From an uncultured Paraglaciecola sp. (GTDB lineage Bacteria; Pseudomonadota; Gammaproteobacteria; Enterobacterales; Alteromonadaceae), in the NCBI RefSeq assembly GCF_913058035.1, contig NZ_CAJXPA010000003.1, positions 1-64,000 on the forward strand: a stretch of DNA of 64,000 nt. Reading direction: 5' to 3'. Numbering within the stretch: position 1 is the stretch's first letter; every line of letters starts with the position of its first letter. The notes beneath the pieces are model-generated. The model saw only the letters and a list, made by a program, of their open reading frames with translations, did no database searches and was not told where the DNA came from. Shown piece by piece: positions 31,475 to 42,376 of the stretch. Made by a program: the position numbers and the translations under genes.

Positions 31475-33652
31475 CTAGACTTTTGTTAATTTCGCAAACG
31501 ACATGACTAACCACTTGCTACCCAGTTCATCAAAGTTAATTTGTACTCTCGCATGTTCGCCACTGCCCTCATAATTCAGCACTGTGCCCTCGGCAAATTT
31601 AGGGTGGGATACTCTTTCCCCTAATTGGAAACCTGTTGATTCAAAAGCAGTGTGTCCAGTGACTGGGGTGAATCGATTTTGAACTGGTCGAGTTATAGTT
31701 GTTCGCAAACGCACTTCTTCTATACAGTCCGTCGGTATCTCCTTGATAAAACGTGAAGGAGTATGATACTTGTCCTGGCCATATACCCGCCTGTTTTCCG
31801 CGTAAGTAATATATAATTTTTGCATAGCCCTTGTCATACCTACATAACAAAGGCGACGTTCTTCTTCTATTTTACCGGGTTCTTCATTACTCATTTGGCT
31901 TGGGAACATGCCCTCTTCAACACCCACCATAAAGACTAGTGGAAATTCTAAGCCCTTTGCTGTGTGAATTGTCATCATTTGAACCGCATCTTGATGTTTA
32001 TCCGCTTGATTATCACCTGCTTCCAGAGATGCGTGTGCTAAAAAAGCAGACATCGGAGTCATATCTTCCGCTTCTTCTGGCACCACAAATTGCTTACATG
32101 CGGTAACTAATTCTTCTAAGTTTTCAATTCTTGCTTGAGCTTTTTCGCTTTTCTCTGCTTTGTACATAGCAAATAAACCGGAGTGTTTGATCACATGGTC
32201 AGCCTGTTGCTCTAATGGAAGTTCTGAAACGTCTTGTGTGAGTTGTGAAATTAACTTAGTAAAGGAGGTGAGCGCATTAGAAGCACGACCAGTCAAGCGA
32301 TTTTCAGCGAGTATTCTGGTACTGGCATCCCACATGGATAATTCTGCTTCGCGTGCAAGTTCGCGAATTTGCGAAAGGGTCTTATCGCCGAGGCCACGAG
32401 TGGGAGTATTCACAACTCGCTCAAATGCAGCGTCATCGATGGTTTGATTAATTAAACGCAAATAACCTAACGCATCCCGAATTTCCTGGCGTTCAAAAAA
32501 TCGCAGGCCACCATATATGCGATATGCGATAGACTCTTGTAACAATGCTTCTTCTAGAACACGCGACTGAGCGTTATTACGATATAAAATCGCACAATCA
32601 GATAAAGCATTGCCGTTGTCTCGCCAATCTTTTATTCGTGAAATATTAAAACGAGCTTCGTCTAACTCATTAAAGCCCGCATATAAGGAAATGAGCTCCC
32701 CAGGGCTATCTTCTGTCCACAGTTTTTTGCCTAATCTACCTTGGTTATTGTCTATGACGGCGTTAGCTGCTTTTAAGATATTACCGGTGGAGCGATAATT
32801 TTGTTCAAGTCTTATGGTCTTGGCACCCTTAAAATCTCGCAAAAAATGTTGTATGTTCTCTACGTTTGCACCTCGCCAGCCATAGATTGACTGATCATCA
32901 TCTCCAACAATAATCATATTATTGCTTGGGGCGGCAAGTATTCGCAACCAAGCATATTGAATGTTGTTGGTGTCTTGAAATTCGTCTACCAAGATTCCTC
33001 TAAAGCGTTTTTGATAGTGCTCTAACACCGAAGGATTGTTTAACCATAACTCATGTGCTCTAAGTAACAATTCAGCAAAATCGACTAACCCAGCTCGATC
33101 GCATGTTTGTTGATAGGTTTGATAAATTTCTCGCATTTTTTGTTGTGTTGCATCACCATGTGTTTCGATATGTTGTGGTCGTAAACCTTCGTCTTTATTA
33201 CCGTTGATATACCACTGTACATGTTTTGGAGCCCAATGTTTTTCATCAAGATTAAGGTTTTTAAGTACACGTCTAACCAATCGATATTGATCATCTGAGT
33301 CTAAAATAGTGAAATTTTGAGGTAGCCCAACGTCTGCATGATGAGCACGCAGCAAGCGATGAGCGATGCCATGAAATGTACCGATCCACATACTATTTAG
33401 CGCATTACCTTGCAATTGTTCTATGCGACCGCGCATCTCTTTAGCCGCTTTATTTGTAAAAGTGACCGCCAAAATACCATAAGGTGCAATGCCTTCAACT
33501 TCCATCAACCATGCAATTCGATGAACCAAAACTCGGGTTTTACCGCTACCTGCACCAGCTAAAATAAGCATGTCAGATGCAGGAGCTGCCACTGCATCAC
33601 GTTGTTTGTCGTTTAACTGGTCAAGAAGTCGAGATACATCCATTACACACAA
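31475..33652 (-). CDS. uvrD: DNA helicase II
   Basis: LLDQLNDKQRDAVAAP; LILAGAGSGKTRVLVHRIAWL; VDEFQDTNNIQYAWLRIL; GDDDQSIYGWRGA. Confidence 0.97.
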   Translation of the reverse strand: MCVMDVSRLLDQLNDKQRDAVAAPASDMLILAGAGSGKTRVLVHRIAWLMEVEGIAPYGILAVTFTNKAAKEMRGRIEQLQGNALNSMWIGTFHGIAHRLLRAHHADVGLPQNFTILDSDDQYRLVRRVLKNLNLDEKHWAPKHVQWYINGNKDEGLRPQHIETHGDATQQKMREIYQTYQQTCDRAGLVDFAELLLRAHELWLNNPSVLEHYQKRFRGILVDEFQDTNNIQYAWLRILAAPSNNMIIVGDDDQSIYGWRGANVENIQHFLRDFKGAKTIRLEQNYRSTGNILKAANAVIDNNQGRLGKKLWTEDSPGELISLYAGFNELDEARFNISRIKDWRDNGNALSDCAILYRNNAQSRVLEEALLQESIAYRIYGGLRFFERQEIRDALGYLRLINQTIDDAAFERVVNTPTRGLGDKTLSQIRELAREAELSMWDASTRILAENRLTGRASNALTSFTKLISQLTQDVSELPLEQQADHVIKHSGLFAMYKAEKSEKAQARIENLEELVTACKQFVVPEEAEDMTPMSAFLAHASLEAGDNQADKHQDAVQMMTIHTAKGLEFPLVFMVGVEEGMFPSQMSNEEPGKIEEERRLCYVGMTRAMQKLYITYAENRRVYGQDKYHTPSRFIKEIPTDCIEEVRLRTTITRPVQNRFTPVTGHTAFESTGFQLGERVSHPKFAEGTVLNYEGSGEHARVQINFDELGSKWLVMSFAKLTKV

Positions 33653-33691
33653 AATATATTAGAAAAATATATTTTTAGTATATCAGTAACA

Positions 33692-33707
33692 CTGTATTTA
33701 AATACAC
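33692..33707 (-). promoter_or_regulatory. candidate LexA (SOS) box upstream of uvrD
   Basis: CTGTATTTAAATACAC: one mismatch (last base) to CTGT-N8-ACAG; 40 bp upstream of the uvrD ORF start. Confidence 0.6.
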
Positions 33708-33766
33708 TAAACTTAACCCAATATAATCTAACAAGTTTGGTTTAGGTCTAGATATTAGGAAACAGA

Positions 33767-34546
33767 ATGAGTATTGAATTCTGGTTGCAACTCAAAGCAG
33801 AATCAGAGCAACTTATGAATAGAGAACCTCTATTATCAAGTTATGTGCATACTTGCATATTGGCTCATCATAATTTTGAAACTACTCTAAGTTTCATTTT
33901 ATCGAATAAATTAGCTGACAATGTGATGGGTTCTTTATCTTTAAGAACCATGTTTGAACAAAGCTATTTGTTGCACCCTGAAATTGTAGAGGCGGGAATA
34001 TGTGATATTCAAGCAGTGTTTAAGCGTGACCCCGCAGTGCATTCTTTTTTAACTGTGTTGCTAAATTTTAAGGGTTTTCAAGCTATTCAAGTCCACAGAT
34101 TAGCTAATCAACTCTGGATGGCTGGACGAAAAGACTTAGCATTGTTTATTCAAAGCCGAAATTCAGAAGTTTTTTCGGTAGACATTCACCCTGCAGCAAC
34201 AATAGGTCAAGGGGTCATGTTTGATCATGCAACTGGGATCGTGGTGGGCGAAACGGCTGTTATTGAGAATAATGTCTCTATTATGCAATCTGTGACACTT
34301 GGTGGAACGGGTAATGAAGCAGGTGACCGCCATCCTAAGGTGCGCGAAGGGGTAATGATTGGTGCTGGCGCTAAGATTCTAGGTCATATTATTATAGGTG
34401 CTGGCGCTAAAGTAGGAGCGGGTAGCGTGGTACTCAATGATGTACCAGCACATGTGACAGTGGCCGGTATTCCTGCCAAGATTGTTGGTAAACCGACCTC
34501 TCAAAAACCTTGTGAAACGATGCAACAAAATATATTGGAAGATTAG
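33767..34546 (+). CDS. cysE: serine O-acetyltransferase
   Basis: DIHPAATIGQGVMFDHATGIVVGETAVIENNVSIMQSVTLGGTG; hexapeptide repeats. Confidence 0.97.
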   Translation: MSIEFWLQLKAESEQLMNREPLLSSYVHTCILAHHNFETTLSFILSNKLADNVMGSLSLRTMFEQSYLLHPEIVEAGICDIQAVFKRDPAVHSFLTVLLNFKGFQAIQVHRLANQLWMAGRKDLALFIQSRNSEVFSVDIHPAATIGQGVMFDHATGIVVGETAVIENNVSIMQSVTLGGTGNEAGDRHPKVREGVMIGAGAKILGHIIIGAGAKVGAGSVVLNDVPAHVTVAGIPAKIVGKPTSQKPCETMQQNILED

Positions 34547-34579
34547 AGCCTTCTTTTTATTTTAATTACATGGACGGAT

Positions 34580-35296
34580 TTAAACAATTGCTAACAGCTG
34601 GGTTAACTGACTTAATTGCACATGAGGTAAAACGTGTGTTTTTTCATTAAGCATGTTCATCTCTCTATCTTCAGCATACCAAGCCGTTTGATAACCTGCT
34701 TTAAGTGCACCATAAATGTCCTTTTGCAAGTTATCGCCTACATGTAAAATATTTTCGGGAGGAATATTTAAGTGAGCCTGTGCTGCAACAAACATTGCTT
34801 TATTAGGTTTCATCGGCAATTCAACACTCGCTTGAAAGCAAGCACTAAAATAGCCGTCAAGTCCGATTTGTTGCAGGTTAACGTTACCATTGGTAATGGC
34901 AACTAAAGGTAACCTATCTGATAATGACTTCAATAAAGAATGAATATCTTTGTGTAAAGAAAAATTACTTCTTTGAAAATAGAAATGTTCGAAACACCGT
35001 TTAATCGCCACACCTAAGTTGTCGCCTGAAAAGCCTAATGCCAAAAAACCAGATTCGAGGGAAAGCCGTCTTAACTCACCCATGTCATTTTTTAATGATG
35101 GATTTGCTAAAAAATGTGCTTTTTGTTGAGAGCGCCAAAAGTCTTTGTTTACATCTTTAGTGACAGGATATTGATTATGCATAAATTCGATTAGAGAATG
35201 TTCTGCCTTAACGATCACACTTGTGTTCTCGTACAACGTGTCATCTAAATCGAAAGTAATCGCTTGAATTGGTTTAAGTTTTTTATAATAAATCAT
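34580..35296 (-). CDS. HAD-IA family hydrolase (YigB-like)
   Basis: AITFDLDDTLYENTSVI; VAITNGN; NILHVGDNLQKDIYGALKAGYQTAWY. Confidence 0.9.
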   Translation of the reverse strand: MIYYKKLKPIQAITFDLDDTLYENTSVIVKAEHSLIEFMHNQYPVTKDVNKDFWRSQQKAHFLANPSLKNDMGELRRLSLESGFLALGFSGDNLGVAIKRCFEHFYFQRSNFSLHKDIHSLLKSLSDRLPLVAITNGNVNLQQIGLDGYFSACFQASVELPMKPNKAMFVAAQAHLNIPPENILHVGDNLQKDIYGALKAGYQTAWYAEDREMNMLNEKTHVLPHVQLSQLTQLLAIV

Positions 35297-35322
35297 TTAG
35301 AAGTATACATTCTTGTTAAATT

Positions 35323-36234
35323 TTAAGACGGCCTAGACTTCTTTGCCCTAGGATTTGGGGCATCGTATACGTGGGCCAGGTGTTGAAAGTTCAGATGCGT
35401 ATATACTTGGGTTGTAGATAAATTAGCGTGTCCAAGTAATTCTTGCACTGCCCTTAAGTCTGAGCTTGATTCTAAAACATGTGTAGCAAAACTGTGCCGA
35501 AGTTTGTGTGGGTTAACCGATTGCTCTAGATTTTGTCGAATAGCCCACAGTTTCATACGTTTCGCTATTTGCCTTGTGCCGAGCCTGTTTTTTCGCATCC
35601 CAACAAATAATGCAGGTTCCTCACTAGATGACAGTTCTGGCCTTATTTTTAGCCAGAAAGTTAATGCTTCGAATGCAATTTTACCAATTGGCAACAAACG
35701 TTCTTTATTACCCTTACCTATAACTCTTAATTGCCTGTCAGGTTGTATGTTTTTGATATTAATATTAGCTAATTCTGATAAACGTAATCCACAACTATAC
35801 ATAAGTTCCATCATGGCCTTATCTCGGATAGCCAAAAGGTCATCTTCTTTGATATCTAGTAATTGATGCATCTCATCGACATTCAATTGCTTTGGCAATG
35901 GTTTGGCTTGTTTAGGTGCTTGAATTGATGTCGCTGGGTTTTGTACTAGCTGACCTTGCTGAACCAAAAATGCACAAAAACCACGGATAGATGACAAACG
36001 TAATGCAATTGAGCGAGAACCTAAACCGTTTTTACGTGCTTCATTCAAGAGGTTACGTACATCTGACGTAGTAAATAATGACCAGTTTTCTATGTCAAGT
36101 TGATTGAAAGATACCAAAAGCTGCCGTTGGTAATTTTCTATTGAATTATGAGCTAGGTTTTTTTCGTACTTTAAGTATGCGAAATATTTTTCTAACCAAG
36201 TATGTAGGCTTGGTTTTAACATTGCACTAATCAA
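35323..36234 (-). CDS. xerC: tyrosine recombinase XerC
   Basis: ELMYSCGLRLSELANINI; HKLRHSFATHVLESSSDLRAVQELLGHANLSTTQVYTHLNFQHLAHVYDAPNPRAK. Confidence 0.97.
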   Translation of the reverse strand: MISAMLKPSLHTWLEKYFAYLKYEKNLAHNSIENYQRQLLVSFNQLDIENWSLFTTSDVRNLLNEARKNGLGSRSIALRLSSIRGFCAFLVQQGQLVQNPATSIQAPKQAKPLPKQLNVDEMHQLLDIKEDDLLAIRDKAMMELMYSCGLRLSELANINIKNIQPDRQLRVIGKGNKERLLPIGKIAFEALTFWLKIRPELSSSEEPALFVGMRKNRLGTRQIAKRMKLWAIRQNLEQSVNPHKLRHSFATHVLESSSDLRAVQELLGHANLSTTQVYTHLNFQHLAHVYDAPNPRAKKSRPS

Positions 36235-36920
36235 TAAGTCAGCATTTTAGGTAGCAAAATACCTAAAAATTGCTGTAGTTGTGTGATCAATAATGTATCC
36301 ATCCCCGGGTTAAAGTGTCCCGGATCTTTGCTACCGATTGCTAAAATCCCAAATTCGTCTAGGTCACCGATCAAGAGTAAAGCAACTGAATTAGCTTCTT
36401 GATCAGCAAACAATAATTTGCGTTCATGATCGCTTAAGCGTCCAAAGAAAAGCCGCTGTGTTTTGAAACGCTTTTCTATAAACAAACGACGCTGGATTTC
36501 GGGCAAAGCATGGGCACCTTTGAAAGGTTTTAATGTGACGGATGCTAACTGCAGGTTTTCTTGGATAACCTCTTCCAAAATAAAGACGAGATCAGCAAGG
36601 TTGGTACATTTTAAAATGCGTAAATTCAAATCTGCATACACACGATAGATAGCTTCATTTTGTTTGGCAATATTAATTAATTGATTCAGCTTATGGCTTA
36701 AGCTTCTGACCTTTTTTCGCAGCTGCTCACTTTGCAGCTCCATCAAAGATACGCTGCCTTTGTGTATATGAGGGATACTAATTTGTTCAATAACCTGTGG
36801 AAATTTTGTGAAAAAATCAGGATTTTCGAGTAGGTAGGCAGCTACTTGTTCAGCGTCAATTAGATTCTCAGATTCATATGCAGTCACTATATCCATTTTA
36901 TTTTGCAACTCTTTACTCAA
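36231..36920 (-). CDS. DUF484 family protein
   Basis: [46 protein letters not shown]; between dapF and xerC with 4-bp overlaps. Confidence 0.93.
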   Translation of the reverse strand: MSKELQNKMDIVTAYESENLIDAEQVAAYLLENPDFFTKFPQVIEQISIPHIHKGSVSLMELQSEQLRKKVRSLSHKLNQLINIAKQNEAIYRVYADLNLRILKCTNLADLVFILEEVIQENLQLASVTLKPFKGAHALPEIQRRLFIEKRFKTQRLFFGRLSDHERKLLFADQEANSVALLLIGDLDEFGILAIGSKDPGHFNPGMDTLLITQLQQFLGILLPKMLTY

Positions 36921-37747
36921 AGGTTAATGTATCCATCAAAAATATGCTCAGCTGCGCCGGTCATCTTTAAAACATTGTCATTGCCTTGCCAACGTATTTT
37001 TAAACTACCACCTCGCAAATCAACTCTTACATCTTTACTTAATCTATTTTGTAATTGTCCCACAGCAACCGCTGCACATGCTCCGCTGCCACAAGCTAAT
37101 GTTTCACCTACACCTCTTTCGAAAACTCGAAGCTTTATGTGGCTGTGGTTAATAATTTGCATGAACCCAACATTTGCACCTTCGATAAAACGTTCGTGTT
37201 TCTCAAGCAAAGGGCCCATAGATTCAACATCTGCAGTTTCTACATCGTCGACTAACAGTACACAGTGTGGATTACCCATAGAAACAGCACCACAAAAAAA
37301 GGTGTGTTCCTGTGCTCTCAATATATATACTTTTTCACGCTTATTTGCTTTGATTGGCACTAAGTTCGGTTCAAATTCGGGAACGCCCATATTGACTGTG
37401 ACTTGTCCATCTTTCTCAAGGTAGAGAACCATGCGACCTGCTTTAGTGCTAACGACGATTTTGTTACGGTTAGTTAGGCCTTTCATTTTAACAAAGCGAG
37501 CGAAACAGCGAGCACCATTTCCACATTGAGAAACCTCAGAACCATCTGCGTTAAATATTCTGTAATGAAAATCTTGTTCTGGATCGTAAGGAGGTTCAAC
37601 CATCAAAAGTTGGTCAAATCCTATACCAAAATTTCTGTCTGATAGTTGTTGGATCTTCTCTTTGGAAAAAAATACGTTTTGCGTTACGTTATCAATAACA
37701 ACAAAATCATTTCCCAGACCATGCATCTTTGAAAACTGAACTTGCAT
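36917..37747 (-). CDS. dapF: diaminopimelate epimerase
   Basis: [56 protein letters not shown]. Confidence 0.98.
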   Translation of the reverse strand: MQVQFSKMHGLGNDFVVIDNVTQNVFFSKEKIQQLSDRNFGIGFDQLLMVEPPYDPEQDFHYRIFNADGSEVSQCGNGARCFARFVKMKGLTNRNKIVVSTKAGRMVLYLEKDGQVTVNMGVPEFEPNLVPIKANKREKVYILRAQEHTFFCGAVSMGNPHCVLLVDDVETADVESMGPLLEKHERFIEGANVGFMQIINHSHIKLRVFERGVGETLACGSGACAAVAVGQLQNRLSKDVRVDLRGGSLKIRWQGNDNVLKMTGAAEHIFDGYINL

Positions 37748-37912
37748 TGCGACTACTTAGCTAAAATTGTTATCAATACGCGAGATTAAATACGTATTGG
37801 AGATAGAATTAGTTATATCACTTCAGTGAAAGACTGACTATGTCTTTAACAAGATACAGGCTAAATAGTCACAATGTAAAAAAAAATTATGAATATAAAT
37901 AATAACGTCTTT

Positions 37913-39163
37913 TTATGTTGGTATGTGCTCACTTTCAAACAACTGCTCTATTTTTTCGCGCTCTCTGACTAAATGCATGTTATCACCATCAATTAGAACT
38001 TCTGAGGCCTTGCATCGACTATTGTAGTTAGACGCCATAGCAAAACCATATGCACCAGCACTGCGAACTGCAAGATAGTCGTTGGGTGCAATAGTCAACT
38101 CACGGTCTTTTCCAAGAAAATCGCCAGTTTCACAGATAGGTCCAACTACGTCATAGACAGCTTTGGCTCTTTCAAGCTTAGCGTTTACTGGAATAATATT
38201 CTGCCATGCTGAGTAAAGTGCTGGGCGTATAAGATCATTCATAGCCGCGTCAACTATCGCAAAATTTTTCTCTGCTCCTTGTTTTAAAAACTCAACTTTG
38301 GTTAATAACACACCAGCATTAGCCATAATTGCACGACCAGGTTCAAATATTAATAATAGCTCTTCTCGTCCCTGTAAACGTTCAGTGATTGCTTGAGTAT
38401 ATTGATCTGGGTGAGGTGGTTTTTCATCGTTATAAGTCACGCCTAGTCCACCACCTACATCGAGATGTTGTATATGGATATTTTGTTCGGCTAATTCATC
38501 TATTAAATTAAGTAATATGTTCAAAGCATCAACAAAAGGTGCTAATTCAGTAAGTTGAGAACCGATATGGCAGTCGATGCCGATAACATTTAAAAAAGGT
38601 AGACTATGTGCATATTGGTAAATTTCAACTGCCTGTTGGCGCTCTACACCAAACTTGTTGTCTTTAAGACCTGTAGAAATGTATGGATGGGTTTTTGCAT
38701 CTACATCAGGATTGACGCGAATCGAAATAGGGGCTTTTTTACCTACTTGTTCAGCGACTTCGTTTATACGAGTTAACTCACTACGTGATTCGACATTAAA
38801 ACACTTAATATTATGTTCTAAGGCTAAGGCAATTTCAAAATGTGTTTTACCCACTCCAGAAAACACCACTTTACTAGGATCTCCACCGGCCTTGAGTACT
38901 CTTGATAGTTCACCACCAGAAACAATATCAAAGCCTGAACCTAGTTTGGCCATCACATTTAATACTGCTAAATTAGAGTTAGCCTTTACTGCGTAACAAA
39001 TTAAATGTGGTTGGTTACCTGCTGCTCTATCAAACGCATGCCAATGCCTTTCAATTGTGGCTTTCGAGTACACATAACATGGCGTACCATATGTTTGAGC
39101 TACGGTTTCAAGCGCTACGTTTTCAGCAAACAGTTGATGGTCTTTATAGGCAAAGTAGTCCAT
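37913..39163 (-). CDS. lysA: diaminopimelate decarboxylase
   Basis: MDYFAYKDHQLFAENVALETVAQTYGTPCYVYSKATIERHW; YAVKANSNLAVLNVMAKLGSGFDIVSGGEL; start revised to 39163. Confidence 0.97.
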   Translation of the reverse strand: MDYFAYKDHQLFAENVALETVAQTYGTPCYVYSKATIERHWHAFDRAAGNQPHLICYAVKANSNLAVLNVMAKLGSGFDIVSGGELSRVLKAGGDPSKVVFSGVGKTHFEIALALEHNIKCFNVESRSELTRINEVAEQVGKKAPISIRVNPDVDAKTHPYISTGLKDNKFGVERQQAVEIYQYAHSLPFLNVIGIDCHIGSQLTELAPFVDALNILLNLIDELAEQNIHIQHLDVGGGLGVTYNDEKPPHPDQYTQAITERLQGREELLLIFEPGRAIMANAGVLLTKVEFLKQGAEKNFAIVDAAMNDLIRPALYSAWQNIIPVNAKLERAKAVYDVVGPICETGDFLGKDRELTIAPNDYLAVRSAGAYGFAMASNYNSRCKASEVLIDGDNMHLVREREKIEQLFESEHIPT

Positions 39164-39164
39164 A

Positions 39165-39338
39165 TCAATCTTTTCCTTCTTCGACGGACTGTGCTGGTAC
39201 TTTTGAGTCCGGTACGGTGGTGTTTGTACTAGGCTTTTCAGGTAAATATAAAGCACGTTTTTGACCACAGGCAGTGAGTACGAATACCCCTAATAAAGCT
39301 AAGCCAATTGCATTCAATTTTGTTCTGATTGACATCAT
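39165..39338 (-). CDS. lptM: LPS translocon maturation lipoprotein LptM (YifL)
   Basis: Not in ORF track (57 aa): MMSIRTKLNAIGLALLGVFVLTACGQKRALYLPEKPSTNTTVPDSKVPAQSVEEGKD*; lipobox LTAC-GQK; directly upstream of lysA. Confidence 0.9.
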   Translation of the reverse strand: MMSIRTKLNAIGLALLGVFVLTACGQKRALYLPEKPSTNTTVPDSKVPAQSVEEGKD

Positions 39339-39939
39339 AACCACCCGTTAATGTATAGGACGCAATAATGTCACTACCGAGGATAAAAACAAGAGTTGCT
39401 GTGCATAAAATGTTTATTTTATGCAATATGAAATAACTAATTTAAAAAAAGTTTTTTAAGCAATCTTTGATTTGCCCATACGATGTCAATTTATTACACA
39501 TTTTGTAAGCAGGTTATCAATAATTACGACATGAAAATGTAATCTGACGTCAACTAGCTGCACAAAATACTTTGACATTGTGCCACTGCTCCCTCAATGG
39601 TTATTTTATGTAAGTATATGAGCTACGTTAATATTATTAATAATATTGAGAATATTAGGGTCAGATAAAAATTAGACTATTCTTAAAAATGTCACTTACA
39701 GCTCGCTTTAATGATGTCTAAGACCATGACCTGCATGATCCGGCACAAGCATACAGTTTAACAATTCACATATTAAAGTGATGGTGTTTATTTATCCTTA
39801 GAAAGTGAAGGCCAACAATTATATTTTATCTTCTCTTCTCTTCTTTTTTATTCTCTTGTGATAAAAACCTAGCAATGAAGATATGACACGTGACTCTTAA
39901 TGAATAAAGAACTTTTACCACATGTTGATATTAAAGGAC

Positions 39940-40135
39940 CTACAAACTGGTAGCAGACATCTTTATACCCGCAGGTAAGCCTGCAACTATATCACTGGAA
40001 TAATGAACGCCCTGTAGGACTTTAAAGTAACCGTTACAACTTACCCATTCATATGCAACAGCAGTTAATGTAGGATAAAGATGTGTGTTTAAAGATGACC
40101 TCAGAAATGCAGCCGTGGCTTATTTGGAAAGCAAA
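39940..40135 (-). pseudogene. PAP2-superfamily phosphatase remnant
   Basis: Minus-strand reading SK*ATAAFLRSSLNTHLYPTLTAVAYEWVSCNGYFKVLQGVHYSSDIVAGLPAGIKMSATSL*; resembles PAP2 motif SRVYLGVHYPSDVLAG; stop in frame, catalytic Arg lost. Confidence 0.6.
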
Positions 40136-40613
40136 CTATATTTATATCTCGACATTATATATGCATTAAGCACACCAATATGATGACAATGTCTCTGACG
40201 TTTTGAGTCCTTTTTGAGCCTCCTTTGAGTAATACATAAATAGGAATTTCTAACGTGTAACTCAGTAACCCTGAGTATAGAGATAATACCCCATGATTGG
40301 ACTCCAACCATCAAAGCATTAGGCCGAGTATGAGTGTGAATCGACTGTCACTAGTTTTAGATAGACACTTTATCCAGCGACAATTTCTATTAGTTGTAAA
40401 ATAAAAAAATGCTATGGCATGTTGTGCTGAGAATTTCATTGATGAGGCCTAAATATTACCAACATAAAAATCACATACATGAACAATGAAAATCAAATAA
40501 CATTTTTGCCAAGGTCTAATGACGATGGTGAATCCATTCAGAATAGGTTTACGCTGGATTTGCTGTGCACTAGCAGTATACTTAGACTCTACTCAGCTAT
40601 ATTTGGAACAAAC

Positions 40614-41099
40614 ATGGATTATAATACTTCTATTCTTTGTGACGTCTTTGCCGACAGTGTTGACGTGGTTGAACCCATGTTTGTTAGTTTTGGAGGGCGG
40701 GCCTCATATGGCGGTGAAATTACTACCATTAAATGTTTTGAGGATAAGGGGTTGGTTTTAAAAACCCTGAAACAACCCGGATTAGGTAAAATTCTGTTAA
40801 TCGATGGAGGTGGCTCCATGCGCAGAGCTCTAATCGATTCTAGCGCTGCTCAATTGGCATTTGATAATGGCTGGGAAGGGATAGTATGTTATGGCAGCGT
40901 TCGTGAAGTAGACGAGCTGGAAGAAATCAATATTGGTATTCATGCCATTGCTTCTATTCCTGTTAGTGCAGATGACCAAGAAACTGGTGAAATTGACGTG
41001 GCAGTTAACTTTGGTGGCGTAACATTTTTACCAGAAGACCACTTATACGCTGACAGTACTGGTATTATCTTATCGCCAGAACCATTAGATCTAGAATAA
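40614..41099 (+). CDS. rraA: regulator of ribonuclease activity A
   Basis: [44 protein letters not shown]; start revised from 40479 to 40614. Confidence 0.96.
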   Translation: MDYNTSILCDVFADSVDVVEPMFVSFGGRASYGGEITTIKCFEDKGLVLKTLKQPGLGKILLIDGGGSMRRALIDSSAAQLAFDNGWEGIVCYGSVREVDELEEINIGIHAIASIPVSADDQETGEIDVAVNFGGVTFLPEDHLYADSTGIILSPEPLDLE

Positions 41100-41126
41100 T
41101 GGTTTAAGATCGATTTGGACACTAAC

Positions 41127-41162
41127 AAAAATGCCGCTATTCATTGAATAGCGGCATTTTTC
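41127..41162. terminator. bidirectional terminator between rraA and exbD-like gene
   Basis: AAAAATGCCGCTATTC-ATT-GAATAGCGGCATTTTT. Confidence 0.9.
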
Positions 41163-41181
41163 ATTTGCTTTAATTTAAACT

Positions 41182-41589
41182 TTACTTACCAACTAATACT
41201 GATACATTCGAAATACCAGCTCTTTTCACTTCGTTGATAACTTCAGTTACATCACCGTGTTTGGCTTTTGGATGGGCTTGAACTGCCGCAGAATCTTGAT
41301 TATTTTCAGCCAAAAAGCTTTGTATATTCGCTTCAACTCGGCGTATATCTACTTCACGGCCATTAACGACGATAGTACCGTCTTCATTCACTCGAATTGA
41401 CAAAGACTTTACATTCGTTGGCGGTGGGGGTGTTTTAGAATCTTTAGGACGATTAACTTCCAAACCTTTTTCTTTCACAAAAGAAGTGGTTACAATAAAG
41501 AAGATAAGCATGATGAACACTATGTCCAACATGGGAGTCATATCAATTGCAGCGTCATCATCAGAACTGCCGTGCTTTTTTCTTTTCAT
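41182..41589 (-). CDS. ExbD/TolR-family biopolymer transport protein
   Basis: DDDAAIDMTPMLDIVFIMLIFFIVTTSFVKEKGLEVNRPK. Confidence 0.92.
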   Translation of the reverse strand: MKRKKHGSSDDDAAIDMTPMLDIVFIMLIFFIVTTSFVKEKGLEVNRPKDSKTPPPPTNVKSLSIRVNEDGTIVVNGREVDIRRVEANIQSFLAENNQDSAAVQAHPKAKHGDVTEVINEVKRAGISNVSVLVGK

Positions 41590-42376
41590 CGGTATAAATC
41601 GCCAATTGGGTTAAAACAAGACTACCTATTATAGAGGTAGTTGAGCTTCAGAGCATCTATTAATTATCATACTATTAACAAATGGCTCTTATTTAAAGTT
41701 ATTGCATTTCCACTAGCGTGCCCCAAATGTAAAAAATAATCCAGTAGGTTTTAAAATTTGTTGCCCTAAAAAATATTCAAGTGACTTTTTTAAGCCGCAT
41801 TACTTTGGTCTAAGTTGACTGTGTAAAGCATTAAAAGATATTAAATATATTTCAACATCTTTTGCCGTACATAAATTTTATATATAAAAATAGAGGAGTT
41901 TATCACTTAAATAAATTTTTAATGCCGGTGACCAGAGTTTCATAACCGTATCTTAATAGAACGAGAGCCCACAAAAATATACTTTTAAATCAAAACATTA
42001 TTTAACACATTATTTAACGCTATGTGTTGGGTTATCGATTGGCTCTGGTATCGGGTTTTGTTGTTGTTTTTTTAAGTTAGACTGCCATCAATATTGTAAA
42101 ATGAAAGCAATTCCTTTACCTGATTAAGGTATGGCTAAGAGAAACTAAATATTCGTATTATGTTAAAGGCATTGTCGTAATGGTTAATACTATTGAATAA
42201 AATATTACGGCTTCGAGAGTCTAAGTTAAATTTTATCGGGGTATAGGCTACGAATTAACAATCAATATGCTGCAATGTTATTTTGTAGGTACTGCCAAGG
42301 GTGTTATTGAACAACTACGCATCAATGTAAACTTTAAAAATCCGATCTGTATAGATTGCGATATATAGTCATTAAG

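Noticed and set aside
39827-39857. CT-rich TCTTCTCTTCTCTTC tract as a phase-variable microsatellite
   Set aside because: Irregular units and not in or beside a supported gene promoter.
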